DNA of 64,000 nt. Source: an uncultured Cellvibrionales bacterium. GTDB taxonomy: Bacteria; Pseudomonadota; Gammaproteobacteria; Pseudomonadales; Cellvibrionaceae. The notes beneath the pieces were generated by a model that saw only the letters and a list, made by a program, of their open reading frames with translations, ran no database searches and had not been told where the DNA came from. The translations under genes were made by a program, and so were the position numbers. Shown piece after piece: positions 53,383 through 62,633 of this stretch (the first letter of the stretch is position 1; each line of letters starts with the position of its first letter). The stretch is taken from assembly GCA_913020115.1 (NCBI GenBank), contig CAJWBQ010000005.1, forward strand, positions 62,001 through 126,000, read 5' to 3'.

Positions 53383-54144
53383 ATGCGGCTTATATCTTGG
53401 AACGTGAACGGTGTTCGCGCGGTAATGAAAAAAGATTTCTTGGGTTCACTCGAAGTTATGCAGCCCGATGTTTTGTGCCTGCAGGAAACCAAGGCTCAAG
53501 ATGAACAGGTGCTTGAGGCTTTAGCCGAAGTGGATGGGTACCATATTTACACAAACTCAGCGGTGAAGAAAGGTTATTCAAGTACCGCGGTATTGAGTAA
53601 AAAGAAGGCCATGTCGGTGCGGCTTGATATGGGCATTGAAGAGCACGATCAGGAAGGGCGTGTGATTGCCGTAGAATTTGCAAAGTACTTCGTGGTTACC
53701 GTATACACCCCTAATTCTGGTAGCGAATTAAAAAGGCTTGAATATCGCCAGCAATGGGATAAAGACTTCCTGAATTATTTAAAAGAGTTAGAAAGTGAAA
53801 AGCCTGTGGTGATATGTGGTGACCTGAATGTAGCCCATAAAGACATTGATTTGGCGCGACCTAAACCAAATTATAATAAAAGCGCGGGTTTTACTCAGAG
53901 AGAAATCGATGGTTTGGATAATCTGGTGGCTTCGGGCTTTGTAGATACCTTTCGCCATGTTAATCCAGATACAGTTAAATACAGTTGGTGGAGCTATCGT
54001 GCTGGCGCGCGGCAAAAAAACGTAGGTTGGCGTCTCGATTATTTCTTGGCTTCTGAAACCTTGCTGCCTGCGATTAAGAGCGTCGATATACTCAACGATG
54101 TCTTGGGGTCTGATCACTGCCCAGTACTTTTAGAACTCTCCTAG
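53383..54144 (+). CDS. xthA: exodeoxyribonuclease III
   Basis: 253-aa AP endonuclease/3'-5' exonuclease for base-excision repair. SWNVNGVRAV near 5, QETKAQDEQ near 37 (metal Glu), GDLNVAHKDIDLARPK near 146, and the final GSDHCPVLLEL with catalytic Asp/His. Length typical. Ends with a stable hairpin shared with the convergent PhnA gene. Confidence 0.92.
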   Translation: MRLISWNVNGVRAVMKKDFLGSLEVMQPDVLCLQETKAQDEQVLEALAEVDGYHIYTNSAVKKGYSSTAVLSKKKAMSVRLDMGIEEHDQEGRVIAVEFAKYFVVTVYTPNSGSELKRLEYRQQWDKDFLNYLKELESEKPVVICGDLNVAHKDIDLARPKPNYNKSAGFTQREIDGLDNLVASGFVDTFRHVNPDTVKYSWWSYRAGARQKNVGWRLDYFLASETLLPAIKSVDILNDVLGSDHCPVLLELS

Positions 54145-54159
54145 GCTTCGGCCTAGGAG
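54138..54159. terminator. hairpin with TTCG loop at end of xthA
   Basis: Perfect 9-bp stem CTCCTAGGC / GCCTAGGAG closed by a TTCG tetraloop, one of the most stable loops. It overlaps the last codons of xthA and lies 13 nt past the PhnA stop, so it can end both convergent transcripts. Confidence 0.8.
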
Positions 54160-54171
54160 TTGGCAAAATAT

Positions 54172-54747
54172 TTAGGCTTTCTTTAAATAACAACTCAGCA
54201 GCACAATTTTAACGCCATTCACTCGGCCTTCAATATGTTCTGGGTTGTTAGTCAAAGAGATATTGCGTACGGCCGTACCGCGCTTAGCGGTAAAGCCCGC
54301 GCCCTTAACGGCGAGATCTTTAATCAATGTAACATTGTCGCCTGCGTGAAGTTGAGCACCATTGCTGTCGCGGGTGGGTTCTTGGTCGTCATCTTCATCG
54401 CTGATACCTGTCTCGGCCCAGGTTTTCACGTCGTCTTCTAGGTACATCATGTCGAGCTGGTCTTGTGCCCAAGTCTCACCAGTTTTTGCCAATGCGTTTA
54501 GCTGGCGCCAAGCCATTACTTGGACCGCTGCGACAGGGCTCCACATACTGTCGTTTAAACAGCGCCAGTGGTTGGCGTCTACCGTAGAAGTTTGCGCAAT
54601 TTGACCGCTGCAGGTTTCACAAATCATCACGCATTGATCAGCACTGCCGTCGCTGGGGCTCACTTCTAATGGAGACAGTGGCGTGTCTTGTGCACACAGT
54701 TCGCATTTGGCATCGCAGCGTTGCAGTAGAGTTTGTTCGGTAGACAT
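54172..54747 (-). CDS. PhnA-domain (YjdM-like) protein
   Basis: 191 aa with an N-terminal zinc-ribbon: CDAKCELC and CETC, and a C-terminal PhnA/YjdM-like domain (about 120-191, with GDNVTLIKDLAVKGAG). The family is called alkylphosphonate-uptake by history, but the known homologs act as stress- or metal-related proteins, not in phosphonate cleavage. No phn operon is nearby. A region of about 40-110 links the two parts and is unusual in length. Confidence 0.8.
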   Translation of the reverse strand: MSTEQTLLQRCDAKCELCAQDTPLSPLEVSPSDGSADQCVMICETCSGQIAQTSTVDANHWRCLNDSMWSPVAAVQVMAWRQLNALAKTGETWAQDQLDMMYLEDDVKTWAETGISDEDDDQEPTRDSNGAQLHAGDNVTLIKDLAVKGAGFTAKRGTAVRNISLTNNPEHIEGRVNGVKIVLLSCYLKKA

Positions 54748-54848
54748 GATGTTTTCCTTCAGGGGCCCGCTTAAAAAACGCGTATATTGCCTGTTTTCAT
54801 AGGAAATGTCTGTGAAATTTTAGAGGCGAAGGTTGTTTGTTCATTTAT

Positions 54849-54885
54849 AGCAAACCTGCGAGTCGTTTTGGCTCGCAGGTTTGCT
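54849..54885 (-). terminator. terminator of galactonate operon
   Basis: Perfect 14-bp stem (AGCAAACCTGCGAG and complement, 54849-54862 and 54872-54885), 9-nt loop. It lies 8 nt past the dehydratase stop. The tail on the minus strand is only weakly T-rich. Confidence 0.8.
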
Positions 54886-54892
54886 TAATACC

Positions 54893-56668
54893 CTAGTGCG
54901 AATGCCTAGGGGTTTTTGCGATGATGTCTTTGTACTTTGTCATGCCGTGGAATACCGCTCCGGTGTCCATATTTGAAACATTTTCACGGTAAATTTCCTG
55001 CCACCATGTTTGGTTTTCAACCATATCAAAGGTCATGGTATCTTTTCGTTCTGCCCACTCGGCAGGGTCGACCAGCGCCATTACTGAGCGCGTATTTAGG
55101 TCGATGCGCACAGAGTCCCCTGACTTCAAATACGCCAGACCACCTCCGTCGGCGGCCTCCGGGGAGGCATTGAGAATAGACGGAGAGCCCGAAGTACCAC
55201 TCTGGCGCCCGTCGCCCAACGTCGGCAGTGAATTGATGTTTTTGTTGAGCAGGTAGGCTGGAGGTTGCATGTTCACTACCTCCGCTGAGCCTGGATAGCC
55301 TTTTGGTCCAACCCCTCTAATGACCAAAATACAGTGCTCGTCAATACCTAACTCTGGGTTGTCGATTTCGGCATGATAATGTTCCGGTCCATCAAACACC
55401 ACCGCTCGCCCTACAAAAGCATTGGGGTCTTCGGGGTTGGACAGATAGCGTGCTTGGAACTCTTCGTTTACGGCTGAAACTTTCATCACCGCTGAATCAA
55501 ACAGGTTTCCAGACAGCACCATCAAGCCGGCTTCAGGGGCAATAGGGTCTTTGGTGGTTTTAATTACCCTGGAGTCTATCACGCGCGAATTGGCGCAATT
55601 CTCGCCAATGCTACGGCCACTTACGGTCATGGCGTCCACATGAATTAAATTGGCTTTTACTAATTCGGCTATAGTTGCTGGTACACCGCCTGCGCGATGG
55701 AATTCTTCACTAAGGAATTCTCCAACGGGCTTACAATTCACCAGTTGAGGAATTTTTTGCCCGCAGCGCTGCCAATCTTCTAGGGTGAGCTCTACACCCG
55801 CGTGTGCGGCAATAGCGTTGATATGAATGGGGGCATTGGTGGAGCCGCCAATCGCAGAGCACATCACAATGGCATTTTCTAAGGCCTCGCGGGTGATGAT
55901 TTTTGCGGGTGTTAGATCTTCCCACACCATATCTACAATACGTTTACCTGTGTGGTAGGCCATTTGTGCTCTTTCGCGATAAGGCGCGGGAATAGAAGCG
56001 CAGCCAGGTAGCATCATGCCCAGTGATTCTGCGAGGCAATTCATGGAGAGTGCCGTGCCCATTGTATTGCAATGACCTGCGGAGGGGGCCGAACCGGCGG
56101 CACGCGCCATAAATTCTTCCGTGGTAATTTCCCCCTTGCTCAACTGTGCGCGGGCTTCCCAAATAACGGTGCCGGAACCCACGCACTGGCCAAGATAATC
56201 GCCATTGAGCATGGGGCCACCTGACAGCGCAATAGCGGGCAAATTGGTACTCGCCGCGCCCATAATGAGTGCCGGAGTAGTTTTGTCGCAGCCAGTAGTA
56301 AGCACTACGCCATCGAGTGGATAACCGTGTAAAACCTCAATGAGCGAAAGACACTGCAGATTTCTGTCGAGTGCAGCGGTGGGGCGACGGCCTGTTTCTT
56401 GTACTGGGTGCACCGGAAATTCCATAGGAATACCACCGGCATCCCGAATGCCCTGTTTAACACGCTCGGCCAATTCAACATGGATGCGGTTGCAAGGTAC
56501 TAGGTCTGATCCTGTTTGGGCGATGCCAATAATTGGGCGGTCTGATTGCAGCTCTTCCTGGGTGAGGCCGTAATTTAGATAGCGCTCAAGGTAGAGTGCA
56601 GTCATACCTGGGTCACTAGGGTTGTTAAACCATTCTCTGCTGCGCAGTGTTTTTTTTATTTTGTCCAT
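54893..56668 (-). CDS. IlvD/Edd-family sugar-acid dehydratase
   Basis: 591-aa Fe-S dehydratase. Cluster-binding cysteines appear in TTGCDKTTPA near 125 and AGHCNTMGTA near 197; the Ser-rich end SGTSGSPSIL near 490 is also typical. It is the last gene of a unit with dgoA and dgoK, so the likely substrate is D-galactonate, giving 2-keto-3-deoxygalactonate. E. coli does this with an unrelated enolase-fold DgoD, so the role is by analogy. Other members act on arabinonate or xylonate. The start shares one base with the aldolase stop (TAATG). Confidence 0.85.
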   Translation of the reverse strand: MDKIKKTLRSREWFNNPSDPGMTALYLERYLNYGLTQEELQSDRPIIGIAQTGSDLVPCNRIHVELAERVKQGIRDAGGIPMEFPVHPVQETGRRPTAALDRNLQCLSLIEVLHGYPLDGVVLTTGCDKTTPALIMGAASTNLPAIALSGGPMLNGDYLGQCVGSGTVIWEARAQLSKGEITTEEFMARAAGSAPSAGHCNTMGTALSMNCLAESLGMMLPGCASIPAPYRERAQMAYHTGKRIVDMVWEDLTPAKIITREALENAIVMCSAIGGSTNAPIHINAIAAHAGVELTLEDWQRCGQKIPQLVNCKPVGEFLSEEFHRAGGVPATIAELVKANLIHVDAMTVSGRSIGENCANSRVIDSRVIKTTKDPIAPEAGLMVLSGNLFDSAVMKVSAVNEEFQARYLSNPEDPNAFVGRAVVFDGPEHYHAEIDNPELGIDEHCILVIRGVGPKGYPGSAEVVNMQPPAYLLNKNINSLPTLGDGRQSGTSGSPSILNASPEAADGGGLAYLKSGDSVRIDLNTRSVMALVDPAEWAERKDTMTFDMVENQTWWQEIYRENVSNMDTGAVFHGMTKYKDIIAKTPRHSH

Positions 56669-57309
56669 TATGGGCTCAGTATTGACGAGTTTTCTTTGGC
56701 GTTATGAAACGCATTCAGTATTTTTTTTGCGTCGGCGACTATCGCTTCAGGTGACTTGCCTGCTTTATACAGCGATGAGCCGATGCCAAAGCCTGTGGCT
56801 CCCGCGGTCAAATAATCTTGCATGTTGTCATTATTGATTCCGCCAACCGCAAGCATGGGGATGGTGGGTAAAACGGCTCGCATGGCTTTTATAGCCGAAG
56901 GTGTTACTAGGTCTGCGGGGAAAAACTTCAGTGCGTCTGCGCCTGCATGCATTGCGCTAAATGCCTCACTTGGCGTACAGCAACCGGGCATGGACACCAT
57001 GCTTAGTTCTTTCGTTTTACGAATAACATCAAGGTCGCAGTTGGGTGAAAAAACCAATTCTCCGCCCGCCTCAAATACTTGGGTCACTTGATTAACTTGA
57101 GTGACAGTACCTGCACCAATAAGGGCCTGGCCGCCAAATTCTTCGGCAATTAAGGCGATGGATTTCAGCGCGTCTGGAGAGGTCAAAGGCACTTCAATAA
57201 TGGTGTAACCGCACTCGATGAGCTGACCGGTAATGGCGACAACTTCTTCAGGTGATACACCTCGTAAAATTGCGACGAGGGGGGTGTCGGACAAATATTT
57301 ATCTAGCAT
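56668..57309 (-). CDS. dgoA: 2-dehydro-3-deoxy-6-phosphogalactonate aldolase
   Basis: 213-aa class I aldolase of the KDPG/KHG family, splitting KDPGal to pyruvate and glyceraldehyde-3-phosphate. PLVAILRGVSPEEVV near 10 has the catalytic region, LKFFPADLVTP near 126 has the Schiff-base Lys, and VGGINNDNMQDYL near 155 binds phosphate. The DgoA assignment over KDPG aldolase rests on the adjacent dgoK. Seven nt separate it from dgoK and one base overlaps the dehydratase. Confidence 0.88.
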   Translation of the reverse strand: MLDKYLSDTPLVAILRGVSPEEVVAITGQLIECGYTIIEVPLTSPDALKSIALIAEEFGGQALIGAGTVTQVNQVTQVFEAGGELVFSPNCDLDVIRKTKELSMVSMPGCCTPSEAFSAMHAGADALKFFPADLVTPSAIKAMRAVLPTIPMLAVGGINNDNMQDYLTAGATGFGIGSSLYKAGKSPEAIVADAKKILNAFHNAKENSSILSP

Positions 57310-57316
57310 GTTGATC

Positions 57317-58264
57317 TCATTGCTTGTTCGAAATTGGCTGGTTCAAAACTTGAGTGTTCAAATGGGGTTGGGCAATGCGCAAGATACCTTGAATGATGGC
57401 GTCGGCAGCGTCGAGGGACTGCGCTTTGAATCCAAATTCACTCGCCGCGATTTGATAGAGCGCTTGCAGGTGCGAGTTGCCAATCAAGCAGAGTGTTGAT
57501 TCATTTGGGTACAAGGTTTTTGCGCCTTGGAATTCATGACCAATGGCGATACCCGATAAGTATGCGCTTAATGAGCCGCCCGACCAGGTGCCTGTCAACA
57601 AACGCGCTCGCGCAGAGAAAATGTGGTGAAGAAAACCGCCGGCTTGCTGGCTGTAAGTTAGACCTTCACGGAACGAGGCTTGGTCAAACTCGTCACCGTT
57701 CATAATGGCTCCTATAGAGCTAAACTCTCCGAGCAAGGAAAACATTTCGCCGGTAAAAAAGGTGGAGAAAGTGGTGATTTCTTGCTGATGTGTCTGCGCC
57801 CATTTACTGTGAGTTCCAGGTAAACATATTAAGGCATTGTTATCTGGCAAGCCATGTAGAGCCGTGAGGGCTCCGATAATCTGAACTTCTTCGCCGCGCA
57901 TAACATCGGCTGAACCACTGGGGCTATTGGTTTTAACGCCGGGAATAACAAAGAGATTAAGTTTGCGCGCATTGCTAATGGCTAAGAGATTAAGCCCCAA
58001 AGTTTCGGCTTTTACTGGGCATGCCTGGTAGGCAGTTTCTTGCCAGCCACTGCGGCTGCCTATCATGCCAGCCATAATAATGGGCGTATCAGGAGCGTCG
58101 GCTAACCATTCCCCACAGGCTTCTAGCAGGGTGTTTTCAAAGGCGCTGGGCTCAAGGCTGAATACACCTTGGTCGCTGCTGTGCTGAGCGAGAATTTCAC
58201 CTGTCTCGCTGATGAGCCACGCACGCAGCGCAGTGGAACCCCAATCAACCGCTACAATTTTCAT
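57317..58264 (-). CDS. dgoK: 2-dehydro-3-deoxygalactonokinase
   Basis: 315-aa DgoK-family kinase that phosphorylates 2-keto-3-deoxygalactonate at O6. Pattern VDWGSTALRAWLI near 5 and IMAGMIGSRSGWQE near 63 with CLPGTHSKW near 147. The end overlaps nothing, but the start shares one base with the SDR stop. The presence of DgoK is the key evidence that this operon treats galactonate rather than gluconate. Confidence 0.9.
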   Translation of the reverse strand: MKIVAVDWGSTALRAWLISETGEILAQHSSDQGVFSLEPSAFENTLLEACGEWLADAPDTPIIMAGMIGSRSGWQETAYQACPVKAETLGLNLLAISNARKLNLFVIPGVKTNSPSGSADVMRGEEVQIIGALTALHGLPDNNALICLPGTHSKWAQTHQQEITTFSTFFTGEMFSLLGEFSSIGAIMNGDEFDQASFREGLTYSQQAGGFLHHIFSARARLLTGTWSGGSLSAYLSGIAIGHEFQGAKTLYPNESTLCLIGNSHLQALYQIAASEFGFKAQSLDAADAIIQGILRIAQPHLNTQVLNQPISNKQ

Positions 58265-59028
58265 TAAGCGCGCCCGGCGTCAACCACCAAGGCTTGCCCA
58301 GTGATCATGGCGGAGGCTTTTGAGGCTAGAAACAGCGCAGAATTTGCACAGTCTTCTTCGGAAATGGTCGTTTTTAAACACTGCTGAGCGAGACATTCTT
58401 CTAAGGCTTCTGGGGTAACCCAAAGTTCTTTTTGGCGCTCGGTCATTACCCAGCCAGGAATCAGCGAGTTTACACGAATATTACTGGGCCCTAATTCTCG
58501 AGCGAGAGCTTTACTCAGGCCAATGATGCCTGCTTTGGCGGCAACATAAGCCGGATAGCCGGATAGACCTAACATGGACGAGTTAGAGCCCACATTGATG
58601 ATACTGCCATAACCTAGATTTTTCATGCCCTTAACTACGGCTTGCGCGGTAAAGAAATGTGGGCGCAGATTGGTGTTAAGCGAGTTGTCCCACTGTTCGG
58701 GGCTCAACTCTTCTAGCGTGTGGCGAGTATCTCGGGCCGCGTTGTTGATGAGGACATCTACAGGGCCTTGGTGTTGCTCTACAGTGGCAAGGCAGGTCAT
58801 GAGTTTTCCAACGTCGCTGATATCACATTGTTGAAAAAAGGGACGCTGTCCCAATTCTTGCTCGATTGAATCACAAAGGCTGTTGGCATTATCGGCATCT
58901 AGGGATACAAACGACACCTTAGCGCCTTGCCTAATAAAGGCTTTTACAAAGGCCGCGCCAATTCCAGAGCCGCCGCCGGTGATAAATACGGAGGCGCCGT
59001 TTAAATCGCTGTAGTTACAAATAGACAT
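58264..59028 (-). CDS. SDR dehydrogenase, probable galactose/aldose type
   Basis: 254-aa SDR with ITGGGSGIGAAF near 15, NNAARDTRH near 90 and catalytic YVAAKAG near 157. The place in the operon fits D-galactose 1-dehydrogenase, making galactonolactone, the first step of the De Ley-Doudoroff route. A lactonase and a transporter would be needed and are not in the window. Other aldose or alcohol substrates are possible. Confidence 0.8.
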   Translation of the reverse strand: MSICNYSDLNGASVFITGGGSGIGAAFVKAFIRQGAKVSFVSLDADNANSLCDSIEQELGQRPFFQQCDISDVGKLMTCLATVEQHQGPVDVLINNAARDTRHTLEELSPEQWDNSLNTNLRPHFFTAQAVVKGMKNLGYGSIINVGSNSSMLGLSGYPAYVAAKAGIIGLSKALARELGPSNIRVNSLIPGWVMTERQKELWVTPEALEECLAQQCLKTTISEEDCANSALFLASKASAMITGQALVVDAGRA

Positions 59029-59086
59029 GACTTACCTTATAGCGGCCCTTCGTTCAGGGCCCGCAATGATTTACATTATCGAAACA

Positions 59087-59103
59087 TCGTATTTATATTA
59101 CAA
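59087..59103. promoter_or_regulatory. candidate GntR operator of galactonate operon
   Basis: Imperfect palindrome TCGTA N7 TACAA, 59 nt before the SDR start. GntR/FCD regulators favour T-x-GT and AC-x-A half sites, which it matches. No second copy was found in the upstream region of the regulator by eye. Confidence 0.4.
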
Positions 59104-59190
59104 ATAAGATTGCTTAATAGCAAGCGCTTCCAGAGCGAATGTGCGCGAAAAGAGAAGGGAGAGGGCAGTCTGTTAGTGGGGCGCGCAGCC

Positions 59191-59898
59191 CTATTTGTCC
59201 ATCTCGTTTTTGATCAGTTCCAGCGCTTCCGATTGTAGGTGGCGTGAAGCGCTGCGAGCCGCCTCGGTATCCCCTAAAACAATTGCGTCATAGACATCTT
59301 TGTGGGCGCTATAGTCGGCGGTTTGAACACCTTTAATGCGGTTGGTAAAGCGGATGCTGACCCTTAACGCCGTATCTATGAAGTTGCGTAATTGCTGGTA
59401 AAAGGGGTTGTCGCTGGCCATTAGGATCGACATGTGGAACTCAATGTCGGCTTCCAGTGAATCGTCTAAGCCTGCATCGGCCGCTTTCATGCGCTTGAGC
59501 GCCAGAGAGATGCGACTGATGAGCTCAAGGTTTTGATTTTCGGCGGCGAGGGCGCTGGCTTCAGGTTCAATTGCTAGGCGCAGTTGTAAGAATTCTTTTA
59601 ACAGGTTCAGGGTGAGGGTGCCTTTTAATACCCATTCCAGAACGTCTGGGTCAAACATATTCCAGTTGGTTTTGGATTGCACTCGTATTCCCTGACGAGG
59701 CCGAGAGGCAAGTAGCCCCTTGGCTGTGAGCATTTTAACGGCCTCGCGGGTAGCGCTGCGACTAATTTGATGCTCCTCGCAGAGTTCGGCTTCTGACGGC
59801 AGTCCGCCTCCTATGGGGTAGTCTCCTTGGACAATAGCGGCGCCCAGTGTGTGCACTAGTTGCTGGGTTAGATTGCGGCCTGCGTGTACTTTGTCCAT
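59191..59898 (-). CDS. GntR-family (FadR/FCD) regulator, DgoR-like
   Basis: 235 aa: winged helix with LPSEAELCEEHQISRSATRE near 29-48 and an FCD ligand domain (about 90-225, with metal-binding His/Asp). The linker NMFDPDVLEWVL near 79 matches the DgoR pattern. Likely effector: galactonate or 2-keto-3-deoxygalactonate, which would derepress the dgo genes. It is transcribed in the same direction as the operon but separated by 162 nt and a candidate operator. Confidence 0.85.
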   Translation of the reverse strand: MDKVHAGRNLTQQLVHTLGAAIVQGDYPIGGGLPSEAELCEEHQISRSATREAVKMLTAKGLLASRPRQGIRVQSKTNWNMFDPDVLEWVLKGTLTLNLLKEFLQLRLAIEPEASALAAENQNLELISRISLALKRMKAADAGLDDSLEADIEFHMSILMASDNPFYQQLRNFIDTALRVSIRFTNRIKGVQTADYSAHKDVYDAIVLGDTEAARSASRHLQSEALELIKNEMDK

Positions 59899-60126
59899 TA
59901 ATGGTGCCCAAATGTTCGGAGTAGGTTAAACGATGCAGGGATAATAAAGGCGAATGGTTTTATAAGCTATATATATGATAAAAAAACAAACGTGGATGAT
60001 TCAGTTCTAGATTGCTTTGCCGTACTATTTCGTCACAGCTGAGGCGAATATGGAACTACCCGCCTAATGCGTGATCTCAAAATCACCCATGAGTAAGTCA
60101 ACAGGTCAGTATAGGTAAAACAACAA

Positions 60127-60843
60127 ATGAGAGTGGCGTTTTGGCGAAGTGTGGCCTTTGGGGCTTTAATTGCGATCTTGCTGTCGGGCTGCCAAGCAAA
60201 GTCTGGGGTAGAGGCTCCGCGCAAACCATTGAGAGCCGATTTTTCCGGTTCCTGGGAGATGGACTACAGTCTGAATGACAGCCTTGAAGGAAAACTCGAT
60301 CAATATTTTTATACTATGCGTCGGCAAATGCAGCGACAGTCAAGTAATGCGGGCGCTGATCGTCGTCAGGGGCAGGGTTATGCGCAAATGCCTAATGCTA
60401 ATACGGTGGTGGCTATGGCGCGCTTTGCGGACCAAATTACCCGCGCGACCACAACCCTAGATATAGAACAGACATACAATCATATTAATGTGGAGCGAGA
60501 AGACAGCTTCGCGCTAGCCTGTGAATTTGGCAAGAACGAGTTTGACCCCTACGAAAACCTGTTTGGTAAGGAAGTGTGCGGATGGGACGGCCACCAGCTG
60601 GTGTTCCATCTTAATCTTCCCGGCGGAGTGGCTATACAGCATAGGCTTACGCTTGGCCCTAAGGGTAAAAAATTGAATGTGGCCACCACTATCTATAACG
60701 ATCAAGTTGCAAGGCCGTTTACCTTAAATCGTGTCTATATGCACTTTGAGCGCTTGCCCAGTGATTTCAAGTGTAAGCAGACCGTGACTAAAGGCAAAGT
60801 GTGTTCATTGGTTTCCCGTGATACCGCGGGGGTGCAGAGATGA
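60127..60843 (+). CDS. unknown lipoprotein
   Basis: 238 aa. Lipobox LLSGC (Cys22). Then FSGSWEMDYSLNDSLEG near 38, a Gln/Arg-rich stretch near 70-90, and a C-terminal part with three more cysteines (CEFGKN, KEVCGW and KCKQTV). No family recognised. Its stop overlaps the next gene by 4 nt (ATGA), so the two act together. FSGSWE-type starts are seen in lipocalin-like and DUF proteins but no assignment is made. Confidence 0.7.
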   Translation: MRVAFWRSVAFGALIAILLSGCQAKSGVEAPRKPLRADFSGSWEMDYSLNDSLEGKLDQYFYTMRRQMQRQSSNAGADRRQGQGYAQMPNANTVVAMARFADQITRATTTLDIEQTYNHINVEREDSFALACEFGKNEFDPYENLFGKEVCGWDGHQLVFHLNLPGGVAIQHRLTLGPKGKKLNVATTIYNDQVARPFTLNRVYMHFERLPSDFKCKQTVTKGKVCSLVSRDTAGVQR

Positions 60844-61907
60844 GCTTCTTGGCTCGGCGGGTAGGCGGCATTGGCAGCTTATGTTTTTCCCTGTTTTTTT
60901 CCATTCACCTTCTGGCGGCGCCTAGTCTAGAGCCTCGCTTAAGCATTGGTGTGGTGGAGTTTGACCCAGGAATTCCCAATGACGCCACGTTGCATAGAGC
61001 GCAGGGTGTTTTTCCGATAATACGCAAAGCTGAAGCTCGCTATTTGCCCTACCTTTTGCGTCAGCAGTTAGTGGCAGATGAACGTTGGGGTGTTGTGCGC
61101 ATTATGCCGAGTAATTATCAAGCGGCTGATGTGTTGGTACAGGGTGTTATCAAGCAGTCCAATGGCCAAGTGCTTGGCTTGCAGATTCTGGCTCAAGACA
61201 GTACGGGTAGGGTGTGGATAGACAAAATGTATTCGGCTAAGGCCGTGGTGTTGGATGAGGCAGGGGAGCGCCAACGACGAGAGCCTTTTTTAGCGATTTA
61301 TCGGCAGATAGCAGCGGATTTAGCGGCCGTTGATGCCCTTTTAAGCCCACAGTTGCGCCGGAATATATCTACGGTATCGACACTGCGTTATGGCGTGGAT
61401 ATGCTCCCAGAGTTCTTTTCTGAGTATTTACAGGCAGATGAGTCGGGTTTGTTTGCGGTCACTCGTCTGCCAGCTGAAGATGACCCTATGTTGGCCCGAA
61501 TTGAACGCATGCAGGCTTATGAGTATTTGTTTATTGATACCGCAGACGAGCAGTATCAAAGTTTGCAGGCAGACGTACAAAAGGCTTATGACCTGTGGCG
61601 AGAATACAGTCGTGCGCAAATTTTGTATATCGACGATTTTAAGCGTCGAGCGGCGCTCAAAAAGTCGGAGTATCGGCGTGGTAGCTTTGGCGCAATGACC
61701 CAAAGTTATGGCGATTATCAATGGTTTCGTACCCAAGAGCAGAATCAAATGGAGTTGGCGCTTGGGTTTGACAATGAGGTTTTACCCACGGTAATGAAGC
61801 TTCAGGATAGGGTGGTTACTCTGGACGGTAACTTGCAAACACAATATCTACAGTGGCGTGATATCCTGCGCTCGATGTTGGAATTGGAGCGGGGAGGCGA
61901 GCCTTAG
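60840..61907 (+). CDS. unknown exported protein, coupled to lipoprotein
   Basis: 355 aa with a signal peptide (about 1-28). LSIGVVEFDPGIPND near 35 and DVLVQGVIKQSNGQVLGLQI near 99 recall the nucleotide-independent strand pattern of proteins with a CsgG/TolB-like N-terminal fold that assess outer-membrane partners, but this is uncertain. The C-terminal half (about 200-350) is helical with many Tyr/Gln. Coupled to the preceding lipoprotein by ATGA overlap. Function unknown. Confidence 0.65.
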   Translation: MSFLARRVGGIGSLCFSLFFSIHLLAAPSLEPRLSIGVVEFDPGIPNDATLHRAQGVFPIIRKAEARYLPYLLRQQLVADERWGVVRIMPSNYQAADVLVQGVIKQSNGQVLGLQILAQDSTGRVWIDKMYSAKAVVLDEAGERQRREPFLAIYRQIAADLAAVDALLSPQLRRNISTVSTLRYGVDMLPEFFSEYLQADESGLFAVTRLPAEDDPMLARIERMQAYEYLFIDTADEQYQSLQADVQKAYDLWREYSRAQILYIDDFKRRAALKKSEYRRGSFGAMTQSYGDYQWFRTQEQNQMELALGFDNEVLPTVMKLQDRVVTLDGNLQTQYLQWRDILRSMLELERGGEP

Positions 61908-62050
61908 GGGGGTGGCCAAAGGTGAAATATTACTATTTTCAAGGCTGTGTTTCGGCTCTGCTTGGGCTAATTTGGGTAACTTTATTGACCTCCCTGTGAA
62001 CAAGTTCTGAAACTCCTTAAAAATCAACAACATGCTTATTTGTGTGACAG

Positions 62051-62079
62051 TTTCAACTGAGCCTATTTTGCCGTATAAT
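62051..62079 (+). promoter_or_regulatory. candidate promoter of ndk
   Basis: Perfect -10 TATAAT (62074-62079) with a weak -35 TTTCAA (62051-62056) at 17 nt. It lies about 93 nt before ndk. Weak -35 lowers confidence. Confidence 0.5.
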
Positions 62080-62171
62080 CCGCGGGTTTTGTAAAAACCA
62101 CCCTGTTGCCCTGAAATCCTTTAGTGGCGGCAGTTTATTACTCACTTAAGATATACCCTTGGAGCTCCTAG

Positions 62172-62597
62172 ATGGCCGTTGAACGTACCCTGTCTATTAT
62201 TAAACCTGACGCTGTAGCCAAAAATGTAATTGGCGAAATTTACAGCCGTTTCGAGAAGGCAGGCCTGAAAGTCGTTGCCTCAAAAATGATGCAACTGAGC
62301 CAAGAAAAAGCCGAAGGCTTTTACGCTGAGCACAGCGAGCGCCCATTCTTTGGTGCTTTGGTTGAATTCATGACCTCTGGACCTGTTGTGGTTCAGGCTC
62401 TTGAAGGTGAAGGCGCTATTGCTATGAACCGTGATCTGATGGGTGCAACTAACCCTAAAGAAGCCGCGGCTGGCACCATCCGTGCTGATTTTGCTGAAAG
62501 CATCGATGCCAATGCCGTACACGGTTCAGACGCGCCAGAATCGGCGGCCCGTGAAATTGCTTACTTCTTCTCTGAAGAGGAAATTTGTCAGCGTTAA
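62172..62597 (+). CDS. ndk: nucleoside diphosphate kinase
   Basis: 141 aa, the usual length. [14 protein letters not shown] at the start, the catalytic His region [12 protein letters not shown] near 115 (His118) and ending [11 protein letters not shown]. Keeps NTP pools balanced. Precedes rlmN by 36 nt in the conserved ndk-rlmN-pilF order. Confidence 0.96.
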   Translation: MAVERTLSIIKPDAVAKNVIGEIYSRFEKAGLKVVASKMMQLSQEKAEGFYAEHSERPFFGALVEFMTSGPVVVQALEGEGAIAMNRDLMGATNPKEAAAGTIRADFAESIDANAVHGSDAPESAAREIAYFFSEEEICQR

Positions 62598-62633
62598 TTC
62601 GCTGGCAGAGATATTGGTTATGGACAGTGTGAA

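Noticed and set aside
54235..54604. Plus-strand frames over the PhnA gene
   Set aside because: Antisense shadows; PhnA has zinc-ribbon cysteines in frame.
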